Assembly: GCA_943324725.2 (NCBI GenBank)
Contig: CALPMR020000001.1
Location: 1 to 47,341, forward strand
Origin: Bordetella parapertussis
GTDB lineage: Bacteria; Cyanobacteriota; Cyanobacteriia; PCC-6307; Cyanobiaceae
Reading direction: 5' to 3'
DNA length: 47,341 bases
The notes below the pieces were generated by a model that did not search any database, was not told the DNA's origin, and worked only from the letters and a program-made list of their open reading frames with translations. Numbering within the stretch: the first letter of the stretch is position 1; each line of letters opens with the position of its first letter. This document shows positions 29,822 to 38,696 of this stretch, piece after piece. The position numbers were made by a program, and so were the translations under genes.

Positions 29822-30622
29822 ATGCCGTTGGCTGAATCAGCCCAGGCCATGGCCGCTTCGAAGCGCCCCGAACCCGAGCCCAGACTCCGGGGTGGATCGG
29901 CCCTTGCGGCTTCCGCCTCGAGCGGCCGGCCCGTCGCCGAGCTCGATCAGATCTCCAAGATCTACGGCAGCGGTGATACCGAAGTGCGCGCCCTCGACGA
30001 TCTCAACCTGACGGTCAATCGCGGCGAGTACCTGGCGATGATGGGCTCCTCAGGCTCGGGCAAGAGCACGGCGATGAACATCCTGGGCTGCCTCGATCGC
30101 CCCAGCGCCGGCGCCTATCGCCTCAACGGCACTCCGGTGGAGCATCTCGATGACGATGAACTCGCCGATCTGCGCAACCGCGAGCTGGGTTTTGTGTTCC
30201 AGCAATTCCATCTGCTGCCCCAGCTCAGCGCCCTCGACAACGTCACGCTGCCGATGATCTATGCCGGCATCCCCTTGAAGGAGCGCCGTGAACGGGCGGC
30301 CGCGGCCTTGCAGCGGGTAGGCCTGGGTCAGCGGCTCGAGAACCGGCCCAACCAGCTCTCCGGCGGCCAGCAGCAGCGCGTGGCTGTGGCCCGCGCCATC
30401 ATCAACCAACCGATCCTGTTGCTGGCCGATGAACCCACCGGCGCCCTCGATTCCAGCACCACCCGCGAAGTGCTCGATCTGTTCGACGAACTTCACCATC
30501 AGGGGATGACCATCCTGATGGTGACCCACGAGCACGATGTGGCGGACCGGGCTGAACGGGTGCTGCAGTTCAAGGATGGCCATATCGTCGATGGGCTCGG
30601 CGACTGGATCCACCACGTCTGA
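29822..30622 (+). CDS. ABC transporter ATP-binding protein, LolD/MacB/DevA-like
   Basis: The 266-residue ATPase has Walker [11 protein letters not shown]-loop [13 protein letters not shown], signature [14 protein letters not shown], Walker [13 protein letters not shown] and H-loop MVTHEHDVA. The [20 protein letters not shown] start and the [15 protein letters not shown] segment after the Q-loop are typical of the LolD/MacB/DevA branch, whose partners are FtsX-like permeases. No permease gene is adjacent, so this is an orphan ATPase here. The ATG at 29822 is 2 bases after the ndhB stop. The first 40 residues, before [12 protein letters not shown], are Ala/Glu/Pro-rich and probably disordered. 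Confidence 0.9.
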   Translation: MPLAESAQAMAASKRPEPEPRLRGGSALAASASSGRPVAELDQISKIYGSGDTEVRALDDLNLTVNRGEYLAMMGSSGSGKSTAMNILGCLDRPSAGAYRLNGTPVEHLDDDELADLRNRELGFVFQQFHLLPQLSALDNVTLPMIYAGIPLKERRERAAAALQRVGLGQRLENRPNQLSGGQQQRVAVARAIINQPILLLADEPTGALDSSTTREVLDLFDELHHQGMTILMVTHEHDVADRAERVLQFKDGHIVDGLGDWIHHV

Positions 30623-30640
30623 GCTGGGCTTGAGCCCGGC
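30623..30640 (+). terminator. Weak hairpin after the orphan ABC ATPase gene
   Basis: A 7-bp stem (GCTGGGC paired with GCCCGGC, one G-T pair) with a TTGA loop starts right after the stop codon. There is no T-run, so it is at best a weak or factor-dependent terminator between convergent genes. Confidence 0.3.
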
Positions 30641-30739
30641 AGGCGATGGCGTGTCGGGCGGCGATGACTCGACTCGCCAAGGGAGCAAGGTGGACGGCAG
30701 GCAGCCATCCAGCGAATCCGCACCGCCCTTGCCCTATCC

Positions 30740-31963
30740 CTAGATCAGCATGATGCTGATGGCTGGATCGAAACTTGCCAGAGTGACTCCCAACAGGGTG
30801 GTGGTCCCTTCATCGCGAATGATCTGAAGGTTGCCTCCCAAGTCAGCCAATGAGTAAGGCGTACTCGCCAGCACCTCAATGATGTCACCCTCCGAAGAAC
30901 TGAAGTCAGTGATCAAGTCGTCGTCTTTGGAGAGCAAAAAGTGATCAGCTCCGAGCCCACCGGAGAGGATGTCTTTTCCGGCATTGCCATTGATGGAATC
31001 ATCACCCTGAAGACCAACAAGCAAGTCGTCACCGAAATCTCCAAAAAGCTGATCGTTGCCCGCGCCGCCGATCAGCTGGTCTCCATCCTGACCCCCACGC
31101 AGCGTGTCATCTCCGGCGCCACCATCAACAGTGTCGGCACCCTGATTGCCGTTGAGAAAATCGTTGCCAAGATCTCCAAAAAGCCGATCGTTGCCCGTGC
31201 CGCCGATCAGCTGATCCCCCTCCTTGCCGCCGTGCAGCGTGTCATCGCCATCACCACCATCGACGGTGTCAGTACCCTCATTGCCAAAAATCGCATCACC
31301 GCCGAGATCTCCGAAAATCTGATCGTTGCCCGTACGGCCAATCAGCTGATCTCCCTCCTGACCGCCGTACAGCGTGTCATCGCCGGTTCCTCCATCGACG
31401 GAGTCGACGCCCGCATTGCCGCTGAGAAAATCATCTCCGTCTCCGCCGGAGAGGGAATCGGAGCCAAACGATCCATAGACGCTATCTGCCCCAGCGAAAG
31501 CAATCAGAACATCATTTTCGGCGGAGCCGGCAATCGAATCAGCACCCTTGAAAATTTCGCTTTCAATCTCGTAGGGCTTGCCAGCCTGAATGAGAGCGAA
31601 AGCGAATGCAGCATTAAGCGAAGCACCGGAAAACTCATAGAGAAGCCCCGAATTACTTGAAGAACCGAAAAATTGCTGATAACCAGTGACCACCGAGGTC
31701 GCTAAAATCCCTTGATTGATGTCAGCAATGTTAAAAATTCCTATATAACGCTGCAGTCGGCCTAGCGGATCAAGGATATCCAACTGGGTCGGGGTGAGCA
31801 CAGCCCCCATAAGAGATGCAGAGTCGGGCGGCAGATAGCTGTCGCTCGGCAGGTCCATGTCGACGCTCTGAAAAGCAGTGAACACAACCCCCTGATCGAT
31901 CGGCATGACGGAGTCGGTGCCGGAGCCGAGATTGGGGCCGGAGCCATCGGTGCCACTTGCCAT
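30740..31963 (-). CDS. RTX (haemolysin-type calcium-binding repeat) protein
   Basis: The 407-residue product has a non-repetitive N-terminal part of about 140 residues (with LTPTQLDILDPLGRLQRYIG and VVTGYQQFFGSSSNSGLLYE). About 20 RTX nonapeptides of the GGxGxDxLx type follow, for example GGTGNDRLF and GGAGDDTLR, which bind Ca2+ and fold after export. The C-terminus (DHFLLSKDDDLITDFSSSEG, then an aliphatic end) resembles a type I secretion signal. No type I ABC/MFP transporter is in the window. I infer a secreted or cell-surface protein. The ATG at 31963 is used; a TTG at 31978 is also in frame. GC content is visibly lower than in neighbours, consistent with transfer. Confidence 0.9.
   Translation of the reverse strand: MASGTDGSGPNLGSGTDSVMPIDQGVVFTAFQSVDMDLPSDSYLPPDSASLMGAVLTPTQLDILDPLGRLQRYIGIFNIADINQGILATSVVTGYQQFFGSSSNSGLLYEFSGASLNAAFAFALIQAGKPYEIESEIFKGADSIAGSAENDVLIAFAGADSVYGSFGSDSLSGGDGDDFLSGNAGVDSVDGGTGDDTLYGGQEGDQLIGRTGNDQIFGDLGGDAIFGNEGTDTVDGGDGDDTLHGGKEGDQLIGGTGNDRLFGDLGNDFLNGNQGADTVDGGAGDDTLRGGQDGDQLIGGAGNDQLFGDFGDDLLVGLQGDDSINGNAGKDILSGGLGADHFLLSKDDDLITDFSSSEGDIIEVLASTPYSLADLGGNLQIIRDEGTTTLLGVTLASFDPAISIMLI
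30995..31399 (-). repeat. Three 135-bp tandem repeats within the RTX gene
   Basis: Each unit encodes 45 residues (five nonapeptides) beginning VDGG. The units start at about 31399, 31264 and 31129 on the minus strand. They are similar at the DNA level, for example each has a GATCGTTGCCCG segment on the plus strand near 31050, 31185 and 31320. The repeats point to expansion by duplication and could still recombine. Confidence 0.8.
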
Positions 31964-32622
31964 AACGAGAATCTGCAAGGAAAAGGTGAAACCATTATAT
32001 CAGGCCAATGCCGATGGCCTGTTTCACGAATATCAGTCATACCAGGCAATCGTCAAGCTCGTCCCACGGCAGCCACCACTGGCATAGCCAGCCAGCCATG
32101 GGACAATCCCGCCGCAGACATCATGCCTTCCCTCTCAACTGCACCCCGTCCTTCGCAACGAATCTGCTCACTCCCCCCCTACCAACAACGTTCTCTGAGG
32201 GTGCTGCGAGGCCGAGGATGCCCCAGCAGCGGCCGGTTTGCGGGCAAAGCGCAACTCCGGATCCCCAAGCCGTTCAGGCGGATCAGCAACGTGAGCAGAC
32301 CAGACCTTCCCTCGCGCCAGCCGCTTCGTCTGTCAGCTGCAGCGAGCCAAAACCAGCGCCAGTGCCGCCGTACCCTGCCGTTCTGTGCGCAATTCTGCTG
32401 GTGTTATGAGGTATTTGCGCCGATGGATTGCATCTATACCTTTGACCTCCTGAATCGCGATCTTGGGAGCGGCTGCTCCGACCACGGCAGCGGTTGAACC
32501 CCGAAGATCCGAGCGGATTCAGCCACCCCGAAGCCGCTGCCGGGAACGTCGGCGAGTGCAACCCGCAGGCCTGTCCAGCCGAGCCGAGGGCAACCAGGAG
32601 CCGCTTCAGCCCATCCCGGACC
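31964..32622. other. Intergenic stretch, AT-richer near the RTX gene
   Basis: About 660 bases lie between the RTX gene start and the stop of the M23 peptidase gene. The part next to the RTX gene (to about 32100) is less GC-rich than the genome average and should hold its promoter. Open frames are rich in Arg, Ser and Pro and unlike proteins. No RNA gene was recognised. Confidence 0.4.
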
Positions 32623-33897
32623 TCAGCCCCGCTGGCGCAGGGCAGGAGCAGACGTGCCGATCGGAGCGGCGCCACCACGGGGGGCGGCCGGCAGAGCCAG
32701 GGGATTGCGAGGCCGCTCAAGCGTCTGGATCAGCTCACCCATCAGCAGCGCCACCGCATCGGTGGCTACCGCCCCGGGCTGGCCTGGCTGAGCGGCCATC
32801 ATGGCGCCGCCCGGATCCAGTTCGCCCGGATCGACGGCCACCCAGCCGCCCTCCTGGGGCATGCGCACTTCAAAGTGCAGATGCGGCCCCGTGCTCAGGC
32901 CCGTACTGCCGACCCGGCCGATCACCTCACCCTGGCGCACCACCTGGCCCTCTTTGACATAGAGCTCGGAGAGATGGCCGTAGAGGGTGCGGCGGCGCGG
33001 CCCGTCGTGCTCGATTTCGATCGCCAGGCCATAGCCCCCGGCCAGTCCACTGCTCATCACCCGGCCAGAGAGAGCCGCCACCACGGGCGTGCCCTCCGGG
33101 GCCGCCAGATCGCGACCGGCGTGCATCAGCCAGGTGCCCATCAGCGGATGCAGGCGCCAGCCGAAGGGGCTGGTGACGACAGCCGAGCCGATCAGAGGGA
33201 ACAGGAAGTTCGCGTTGCCATTGCCGGCGATCGCCGCGGGCCTGGGCGTACGGCCGAAGACATCGGTGAGCCGGAAGGTGCCACCGGCCCCGGAGAGCAG
33301 GGCGGACACCGGCACGGAGATGGGCGGCAGGGGCAGGGCATCGGTGCTGAAGCGACCCAGGCCCGCGGCCACGCCGCCGCCACTGAAGCCGGCCTCACCA
33401 TCTCCAGCGGGGAAGCCAGCACCATCAAGCCGGCTGCGGCCCCGCACCACCAGGCCTGTACCGCACTCCAGGGCTGACAGGGCACCACTGCGGCAGGCCT
33501 GGAGGCGGGCGGTGTTCATCGGTCCGATCAGACCGCCATGGACCCGAATCCGCTCAGAGGGGGAAATCACCCCATCGCGCACCAGTTCATCAAGGGAGGC
33601 ATCGAAGCGACGGGGCTGCACACTGCGTCGCTCCTCCGCCGATGGCCGCAGGGGCGCCTCGGCCATCGGCGGCGAGGCAAGTTGGGAGGACGGACTGGGA
33701 GGGGATGGCGATGCCGACAGCGGTGCCGGGTTCCCCTGCTGCACTGCTGCCGGTGGCGCTGGAGCGGCCTCGGGGGCCGCCGCTGGCGCCAGGGTGAGTG
33801 GCGGCGCCTCACTCTCGGCGAAGACCAGCGGCACGACCGCCAGGGGAGCCGCTCCCAGCAGGCCCAGGAGCAGAAAGTGAAGGGGCTTGGAGGCCAT
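32623..33897 (-). CDS. M23-family metallopeptidase, secreted
   Basis: The 424-residue protein has a signal peptide (about residues 5-28: HFLLLGLLGAAPLAVVPLVF). A Pro/Ala/Ser-rich linker and a middle region follow, with FDASLDELVRDGVISPSERI and LQACRSGALSALECGTGLVV. A C-terminal M23 (LytM) domain begins at VVTSPFGWRLHPL. The zinc motifs are HAGRD in LMHAGRDLAAPEGTPV and HLHFE in GPHLHFEVR, so the site looks intact. Such enzymes cut or regulate cutting of peptidoglycan cross-links in the periplasm. The ATG at 33897 begins exactly at the signal peptide; the frame is open much further upstream without protein-like content. Confidence 0.92.
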   Translation of the reverse strand: MASKPLHFLLLGLLGAAPLAVVPLVFAESEAPPLTLAPAAAPEAAPAPPAAVQQGNPAPLSASPSPPSPSSQLASPPMAEAPLRPSAEERRSVQPRRFDASLDELVRDGVISPSERIRVHGGLIGPMNTARLQACRSGALSALECGTGLVVRGRSRLDGAGFPAGDGEAGFSGGGVAAGLGRFSTDALPLPPISVPVSALLSGAGGTFRLTDVFGRTPRPAAIAGNGNANFLFPLIGSAVVTSPFGWRLHPLMGTWLMHAGRDLAAPEGTPVVAALSGRVMSSGLAGGYGLAIEIEHDGPRRRTLYGHLSELYVKEGQVVRQGEVIGRVGSTGLSTGPHLHFEVRMPQEGGWVAVDPGELDPGGAMMAAQPGQPGAVATDAVALLMGELIQTLERPRNPLALPAAPRGGAAPIGTSAPALRQRG

Positions 33898-34321
33898 AGG
33901 GAGCAAGGGAAGGGATCCTCGAGGAATAACGGGAGAATGGGCAGGGTCAGGCTCAGAGGCGGTACCCGGCCTGCAATGGGGCCGCTGCACCTGCGGGGCT
34001 GGGCCTGATGGAGAAGCTGATGCGAATGGAGTGACTGAATCTCGGCGTTGAGGCTGTTCCTGATGGAGACGTTGATCTGGGAGGGTAGAGCGAAGCAGGT
34101 GGACAGAACTCACCTGCCGGACAGAACCAGGTGGCTCGACTGAGCCATGAAGTTTGACAGATCCGGGCGATTGGACCCACCCGGCCAGCTTGGCCGCGCT
34201 GCTGGTGCAAGGAGTCGTGCTGGGAGGCCGATCTGAATGGCCGCAAGGCACTGAATCGCTGGGGGATTTGCAGCGACGTTCGCAGATCGGCTGAAGGGTG
34301 AGGCAGAGGTTGGCTGGGATT
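33898..34321. other. Intergenic stretch upstream of the M23 peptidase gene
   Basis: About 420 bases between birA and the M23 gene, both on the minus strand. It probably contains the M23 promoter. No gene, RNA or strong repeat was recognised. Confidence 0.4.
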
Positions 34322-35158
34322 TTAAGGGGCAGCTCCCAGGGGTCCCGCATCGAAGCAGCGCTGCAGCACCCGTCGGCGTGTGCCGCACTGCAGCCGCAGG
34401 CCGCCATCGCGCTCCAGACCCAGCGGTCGCCAATCCTCACCGTCGAGTCGCAGCAGGGCCGGCCCAAGATGCAGCCGCTGCTCAGCCAGCTGGCGCACCT
34501 CCTCCGGCCGCCCTGCCCAGGCCATCGCCCATTCCAGAGCCAGCAGCACCCGGGCCGACAGGCGCAGCGGATCGGCACCCCAAGGCCCCAGAGCACGGCG
34601 CAGGTTGCCGGCCCCAGCCGGCACCGGATTGAGACCGTTCAGCCCCACGCCCAAGCGAGCCCAGCGGATCCGCTCACCGCGAAATCGCAGCCGCGGCAAC
34701 AGGCCGGCGAGTTTGGCCAGCTCGCCATCAGGCCCCTGCAGCAGCAGGTCATTGGGCCATTTCAACCGCACCGGCACCCCGAGCTGCTCCAACTGCAGGG
34801 CCAGACCCACCGCCATCGCCAGGCCAGGCGCCGCCGCCTCGGCCGGATTCTGGGGCCAGGGCAGGGCGGCGCTGAGCCACACCCCACCGCAAGGAGCCAG
34901 CCAGGAGCGGCCCTGCTGGCCATGGCCGAAGCGCTGATGGCGGGCCAACAGGGCCATCGGCGCACGCAGCGGCCCGGCAGCGGCGGGCAGGGAGGTCGCC
35001 AGCCAGCGATCCAGTTCGCCCTCCGTGCTGGCACAGACCGGCAGGCCCCGCAACCGCCAGGGGACGTCGAGGGCCGGTGGTTGGGCGGCCACTGCCTGGC
35101 CGTACCCCCCTGGCGAGCGGAGCAACCGCCGTCGCTCGGCGGCGATCCGACCGATCAC
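34322..35158 (-). CDS. birA: Biotin--[acetyl-CoA-carboxylase] ligase
   Basis: The enzyme activates biotin with ATP and transfers it to the carrier protein of acetyl-CoA carboxylase, the entry to fatty acid synthesis. The 278-residue protein has the biotinyl-AMP loop GHGQQGRSW and the strand KWPNDLLL with the conserved Lys/Asp region. LGVGLNGLNPVP is the third family element. There is no N-terminal helix-turn-helix, so it is a catalytic ligase, not a repressor. The GTG at 35158 shares GTGA with the aminotransferase stop, a coupled start. An open frame upstream of it lies inside that gene. Confidence 0.92.
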   Translation of the reverse strand: MIGRIAAERRRLLRSPGGYGQAVAAQPPALDVPWRLRGLPVCASTEGELDRWLATSLPAAAGPLRAPMALLARHQRFGHGQQGRSWLAPCGGVWLSAALPWPQNPAEAAAPGLAMAVGLALQLEQLGVPVRLKWPNDLLLQGPDGELAKLAGLLPRLRFRGERIRWARLGVGLNGLNPVPAGAGNLRRALGPWGADPLRLSARVLLALEWAMAWAGRPEEVRQLAEQRLHLGPALLRLDGEDWRPLGLERDGGLRLQCGTRRRVLQRCFDAGPLGAAP

Positions 35159-36360
35159 AGCTGCCGCAACCAGGCCCCGATGCGGGCGGCACCGGCTTCG
35201 AGCTCGGCAGCCGGATGCACCAGGGCCAGCCGCTGCCAACCCTCGCCGGCCGGCCCGAAGCCGTTACCGGGGGTGAGACAGACACCGGTGCCTTCCAGCA
35301 AGGCCGCGCAGAACGCCTCCGAATCCAGTCCGCGCAGGCGAGCCACCTCGGGCAACTGCAGCCAGAGATAGAGCGCCATCGACGGGCGCCTCAGGGGCCA
35401 ACCCTGGGCCTCCAGCGCCGTCGCCATGCGATCGCGCCGCTCCCTGTACACCGCCCGCAGCCGCTGGGGCCAGTCGGGGGCCTGCTCCAGGGCGGCGATG
35501 GCTCCGGCCTGCAGGGCAAGGGACTGGTTGAAATCCACCACCCCCTTGAGCTGGCGCAGGGCCGTGATCAGCCACGCGGCGCCGATGGCGAAGGCCAGCC
35601 GGTAACCGCCGAGGCACCAGCTCTTGGAAAAGGAGAAAAACTCAATGCCGCACTGGCGCCAGGCCGGGTTACGCAACAGGGCCGGGGCCTCGCCGTCGAG
35701 GGCCAGATCGACATAGGGGTTGTCGTGGGCCAACACGATGTCGTGGCGCAGGGCCCGCTCCACCGCCTCATCCAGCCAGCTCTGCTCGCCGGTGGTGGCG
35801 GTGGGATTGTGGGGGAAGCCCAGCACCATCAGCTTCAGGGCCTGCCATTCGGCGGCGCCGAGGCGGTCGAAATCGGGCCGCCAACCAGAGGCGGCCTCCA
35901 GCGGCAGCAGCACCGGACGCGCCGAGGCCAGCTGCAGGCCACCGAGATGGGAGGGGTAATAAGGATCGAGCAACAGGGCGGCGTCGCCGGGGTTGAGCAC
36001 CGCCAGGGGCAGATGGGCCGTGCCCTCCTGGGATCCCACCAGCAGCAGCACCTCGGTCTCGGGATCCACCGTCCCCCCGAAGCGCCGACCGGCCCAGGCG
36101 GCCACCGCCTCCCGGAACGGCAGGGTGGCGCCATGGAGGCAGTAAGAGGCACTCTCAGGCTGGTTCAGTCCGGCGGCGATCGCCTCGATGGCGACCGGCG
36201 GCGGCTGCAGATCGGTGGAGCCAAGGGAGAGATCGAGCAGCGGCGGCAAGGGCGCCTGGCTAGCGGCGACCTGGCAGCGCTGCCGATAGGCCAGCTTGCG
36301 TTGGTCGTTGCGGGCGAAGACGCCGCTGCCGAGCAGAGCCAGCCGTTCAGAGATGGGCAT
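35155..36360 (-). CDS. PLP-dependent aminotransferase, class I/II
   Basis: The 401-residue fold type I aminotransferase has the PLP Lys at K246 in FSFSKSWCLGGYRLAF. N185 is in GFPHNPTATT, HDNPYVDL holds D213 and Y216, and a C-terminal Arg region lies near the end (GWQRLALVHP). The start MPISERLALLGSGVFARNDQ and DLSLGSTDLQPP fit the branch related to LL-diaminopimelate and aspartate aminotransferases. The exact substrate cannot be read from the sequence. The ATG at 36360 overlaps the end of trxA by 14 bases, and the gene runs into birA with a 4-base overlap, so the three form one operon. Confidence 0.88.
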   Translation of the reverse strand: MPISERLALLGSGVFARNDQRKLAYRQRCQVAASQAPLPPLLDLSLGSTDLQPPPVAIEAIAAGLNQPESASYCLHGATLPFREAVAAWAGRRFGGTVDPETEVLLLVGSQEGTAHLPLAVLNPGDAALLLDPYYPSHLGGLQLASARPVLLPLEAASGWRPDFDRLGAAEWQALKLMVLGFPHNPTATTGEQSWLDEAVERALRHDIVLAHDNPYVDLALDGEAPALLRNPAWRQCGIEFFSFSKSWCLGGYRLAFAIGAAWLITALRQLKGVVDFNQSLALQAGAIAALEQAPDWPQRLRAVYRERRDRMATALEAQGWPLRRPSMALYLWLQLPEVARLRGLDSEAFCAALLEGTGVCLTPGNGFGPAGEGWQRLALVHPAAELEAGAARIGAWLRQL

Positions 36361-36766
36361 CCAGGAAGGCCTGCAGCTGGGGCTTGGCCATGGCGCCCTC
36401 GTGACGGCCGATCTCGACGCCGTCACGGAACAGGATCAGGGTGGGTAGACCCTGCACCCGATAGGCATCGCGGCTGCCCGGATTGCTGTCAGCCTCCAGT
36501 TTGCCCACCGTCAACCGACCGGCGTAGCTGCTGGCGGCCCAGGTCATCAAGGGGGCCATCAGGCGGCAGGGGCCGCACCAGGGAGCCCAGACATCCACCA
36601 GCACTGCCGAGGGCAGGGCAAGCACCTCGGCGGCGAAGTTGGCGTCATTGAGCTCGACAACAGCGGCTTCGCCGTTGACGGCCGAGGCCCGAGCTGCCGA
36701 GGAGCCCGGGGTCTCGGCCCTTGGGGTCTCGGCCCGTAGGGCCTCGCCGTTGTGGTCGATCGACAC
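36347..36766 (-). CDS. trxA: Thioredoxin
   Basis: The 139-residue protein has a full thioredoxin fold with active site WCGPC (residues 63-67) in DVWAPWCGPCRLMAPLM. YAGRLTVGKLEADSNP and the cis-Pro loop VQGLPTLILF (P108) follow. An N-terminal extension of about 35 residues has an in-frame repeat (RAETPRAETP) and looks disordered. It could be an artefact of a too-early start: the GTG at 36766 is used but the family core begins near VVELNDANF. It heads an operon with the aminotransferase and birA. It probably reduces target disulfides in the cytoplasm. Confidence 0.93.
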   Translation of the reverse strand: MSIDHNGEALRAETPRAETPGSSAARASAVNGEAAVVELNDANFAAEVLALPSAVLVDVWAPWCGPCRLMAPLMTWAASSYAGRLTVGKLEADSNPGSRDAYRVQGLPTLILFRDGVEIGRHEGAMAKPQLQAFLDAHL

Positions 36767-37192
36767 GGAGCAGGATTCAGCTGGCCCGATTGTATGAATT
36801 CCGCTTCACCGCCCGATGGCGTCCGGCAGCCCCGTAGCGGGCTGCGGCCGCGATGGCGCTGAGCTCAGGGGGCCAGCGCCAGGTGGGTGTGGTTGTGGCT
36901 GTCAACGCCGATGAGCCCATCGAGGTGCTGGCTGGTCACGGTGCCAGGGGCTGTCGCTGCGGCCATTGCTGCTGGGGACAGGAGGTGGATGCAACCAGCC
37001 AGGCAGACCGACAGGCCATGGACGGGAAGGGAGCGTCAAGACTCCGATGCGGTCACCGGACGACCCCGGCTGGTTGGCCCAAGGAACAGATCGACAGGTC
37101 TCAAGGAAAGACACCACTCGCCGAGGGAAACCGGATCGGGCATCAGACGGATCAGATCCGTGCTGGTGAGAGCCCGGTATCCTCCATGACCG
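36767..37192. other. Intergenic stretch between vipp1/pspA and trxA
   Basis: About 425 bases. Short frames on both strands have no protein-like content. It must hold the trxA promoter (minus) and the 3' region of the vipp1/pspA gene. No terminator-like hairpin with a T-run was seen. Confidence 0.4.
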
Positions 37193-37966
37193 TCAGAGCT
37201 TGTCGATGGAGCGCTTGAGCTGCTCGAGTTCGGCATCCACTTCCGCCACCTGCACCGGCTGCAACTGGGGCACCGGTCCATTGGGGGCCGGCAGGGAGAC
37301 TGGATTGCTGCCTCCTTCCATGCGGTTCTTGAGGGCGGCCAACTCGTCATCAACGCTGCTGCCCTCGAGGGCGGCGAACTGACTTTCGAGATCGGCGCCG
37401 GCCAGCTCGGCAGCGGCCTGGCTACGGGCCTCCATGGCCAGCACCTTCTCCTCCATTTGATCGAAGGCAGCCATCGAGCTGTTGGTGCCCAGATTGCCGA
37501 CGGCGTTCTGAAGCTGCTCCTGGGCCTGGGCCGCCTGCTGGCGGGCCTTGAGCATGTCTTTTTTGGTCTTGGCCTGGGCGATCTTGCCCTCGAGGGCCGT
37601 CAGGCTTTTCTTGAGCGTCTCCACCTGGCCGGACTGGCTGGAGATCTGCGTGTTGAGGGTGGCCGCTGTCTCGGAGTAAGTCTTGCGACGGGTGAGGGCT
37701 TCGCGGGCCAGATCTTCGCGATTTTCCTTGAGGGCGAGCTCGGCCTTGCCCATCCAGTAGCGATCCTGGGAGGAGGCCTGGTCGGCCTGGTTCTGCAGCC
37801 GCTTCTGGCTGGCGATGGCCGTGGCCACGGCCTGGCGCAGCTTGACCAGATCGGCCTGCATGTCGGCCACGGACTGATCGAGGATCTTGGCCGGATCCTC
37901 CGCCTTGCTCACCAGGTCGTTGAGATTGGCGCGAAGCAGGCGGCTGAGCCGATCGAAGAAGCCCAT
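37193..37966 (-). CDS. PspA/IM30 (Vipp1) family membrane-remodelling protein
   Basis: The 257-residue protein is almost all alpha-helical coiled coil, as in the ESCRT-III-like PspA/Vipp1 family that maintains thylakoid and plasma membranes. It begins MGFFDRLSRLLRANLNDLV, the amphipathic membrane helix, and continues with AEDPAKILDQSVADMQADLV, QKRLQNQADQASSQDRYW, ALTRRKTYSETAATLNTQI and QAQEQLQNAVGNLGTNSSMA. After the PspA core a Pro-rich linker and a last helix (EVDAELEQLKRSIDKL) follow. Such a C-terminal extension distinguishes Vipp1 from PspA, so Vipp1 is favoured. The ATG at 37966 starts exactly at the membrane helix. It is divergent from the DUF721 gene across 111 bases. Confidence 0.9.
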   Translation of the reverse strand: MGFFDRLSRLLRANLNDLVSKAEDPAKILDQSVADMQADLVKLRQAVATAIASQKRLQNQADQASSQDRYWMGKAELALKENREDLAREALTRRKTYSETAATLNTQISSQSGQVETLKKSLTALEGKIAQAKTKKDMLKARQQAAQAQEQLQNAVGNLGTNSSMAAFDQMEEKVLAMEARSQAAAELAGADLESQFAALEGSSVDDELAALKNRMEGGSNPVSLPAPNGPVPQLQPVQVAEVDAELEQLKRSIDKL

Positions 37967-38077
37967 GAATTGGCGGCTGGGGCGAGACCAGACAGTAGCG
38001 ACTTCAGCGGATACGGACTGGCGGAGCGAGCACCGGATTGCCGCACTTCCCCAGGCGGCCGGACCTAGCCTGGGTTC

Positions 38078-38671
38078 ATGGCCAAGGCCCGCAGTCAGCA
38101 GAACCCCCGCCAGCAGACGCTCCGCATCGGCAACCTGTCGCTGCTGATAGCCGCGCCCAAGCCCCCCGCCAGCGCCGTGGCCAGCTGCCTGGAGGCGCTG
38201 CAGCGGGAGTGGCGCCGGGATGGCCATATGGCCGCCCTCTGGCAGGCCTGGCCCAGAATTGCCGGCCCCCAGCTGGCGGCCCACTGCCGGCCCTTGCAGC
38301 TGCAGGCGGGGCTGCTCACGGTGGGAGCCGCGCCGGGCCCCTGGCTGCAGGCCCTTCAATATCACCGCCACCAGCTGCTGGGAGCCCTGCGGGGCGCTGG
38401 CTTCACGGTGCGCGATCTACGGCTGCAGCAGCACTACGCCACGACCATCCCGGCCGCAGGCAGCAGTCTGGAAGCTGAAATCTGGGCCCGCCATCCCAGC
38501 CGCATCGACGTGCACGGCCAGGCCGACTGCCCCGAATGCCGGCGACCAGCCCCGGCGGGTGAAATGGCCCGCTGGGGCCATTGCAGCTTCTGCCGCCGCG
38601 AATGGCTGGCGGCTCAGTTCACGGTGATGCCAGGGGGGCCTGGACCAGCGGCACCGAAGGCAGTCACCTGA
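38078..38671 (+). CDS. DUF721 protein with C-terminal zinc-ribbon-like motif
   Basis: The 197-residue protein has a DUF721 (DciA-like) domain in residues about 30-125. Key parts are LEALQREWRRDGHMAALWQ, WPRIAGPQLAAHCRPLQLQA, LLTVGAAPGPWLQALQYH and LGALRGAGFTVRDLRL. Some DUF721 proteins load the replicative helicase (DciA). The C-terminus has CPECRRPAP and CSFCRREW, a four-Cys set that likely binds zinc. A role in replication or RNA/DNA binding is plausible, unproven. The ATG at 38078 is clear. The next gene follows 25 bases downstream on the same strand. Confidence 0.83.
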   Translation: MAKARSQQNPRQQTLRIGNLSLLIAAPKPPASAVASCLEALQREWRRDGHMAALWQAWPRIAGPQLAAHCRPLQLQAGLLTVGAAPGPWLQALQYHRHQLLGALRGAGFTVRDLRLQQHYATTIPAAGSSLEAEIWARHPSRIDVHGQADCPECRRPAPAGEMARWGHCSFCRREWLAAQFTVMPGGPGPAAPKAVT

Positions 38672-38696
38672 AGCAGATTCCAGCCAGGACGCCGCG

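Noticed and set aside
30941..31660. A 239-codon open frame on the plus strand over the RTX gene
   Set aside because: It is the antisense of the RTX repeats, where glycine and aspartate codons leave no stops. The minus-strand frame has the standard RTX motif, so the plus frame is a shadow.
36853..37218. Plus-strand frames in the gap upstream of trxA
   Set aside because: They show Arg/Gly/Pro-rich noise without a start context and no family pattern.
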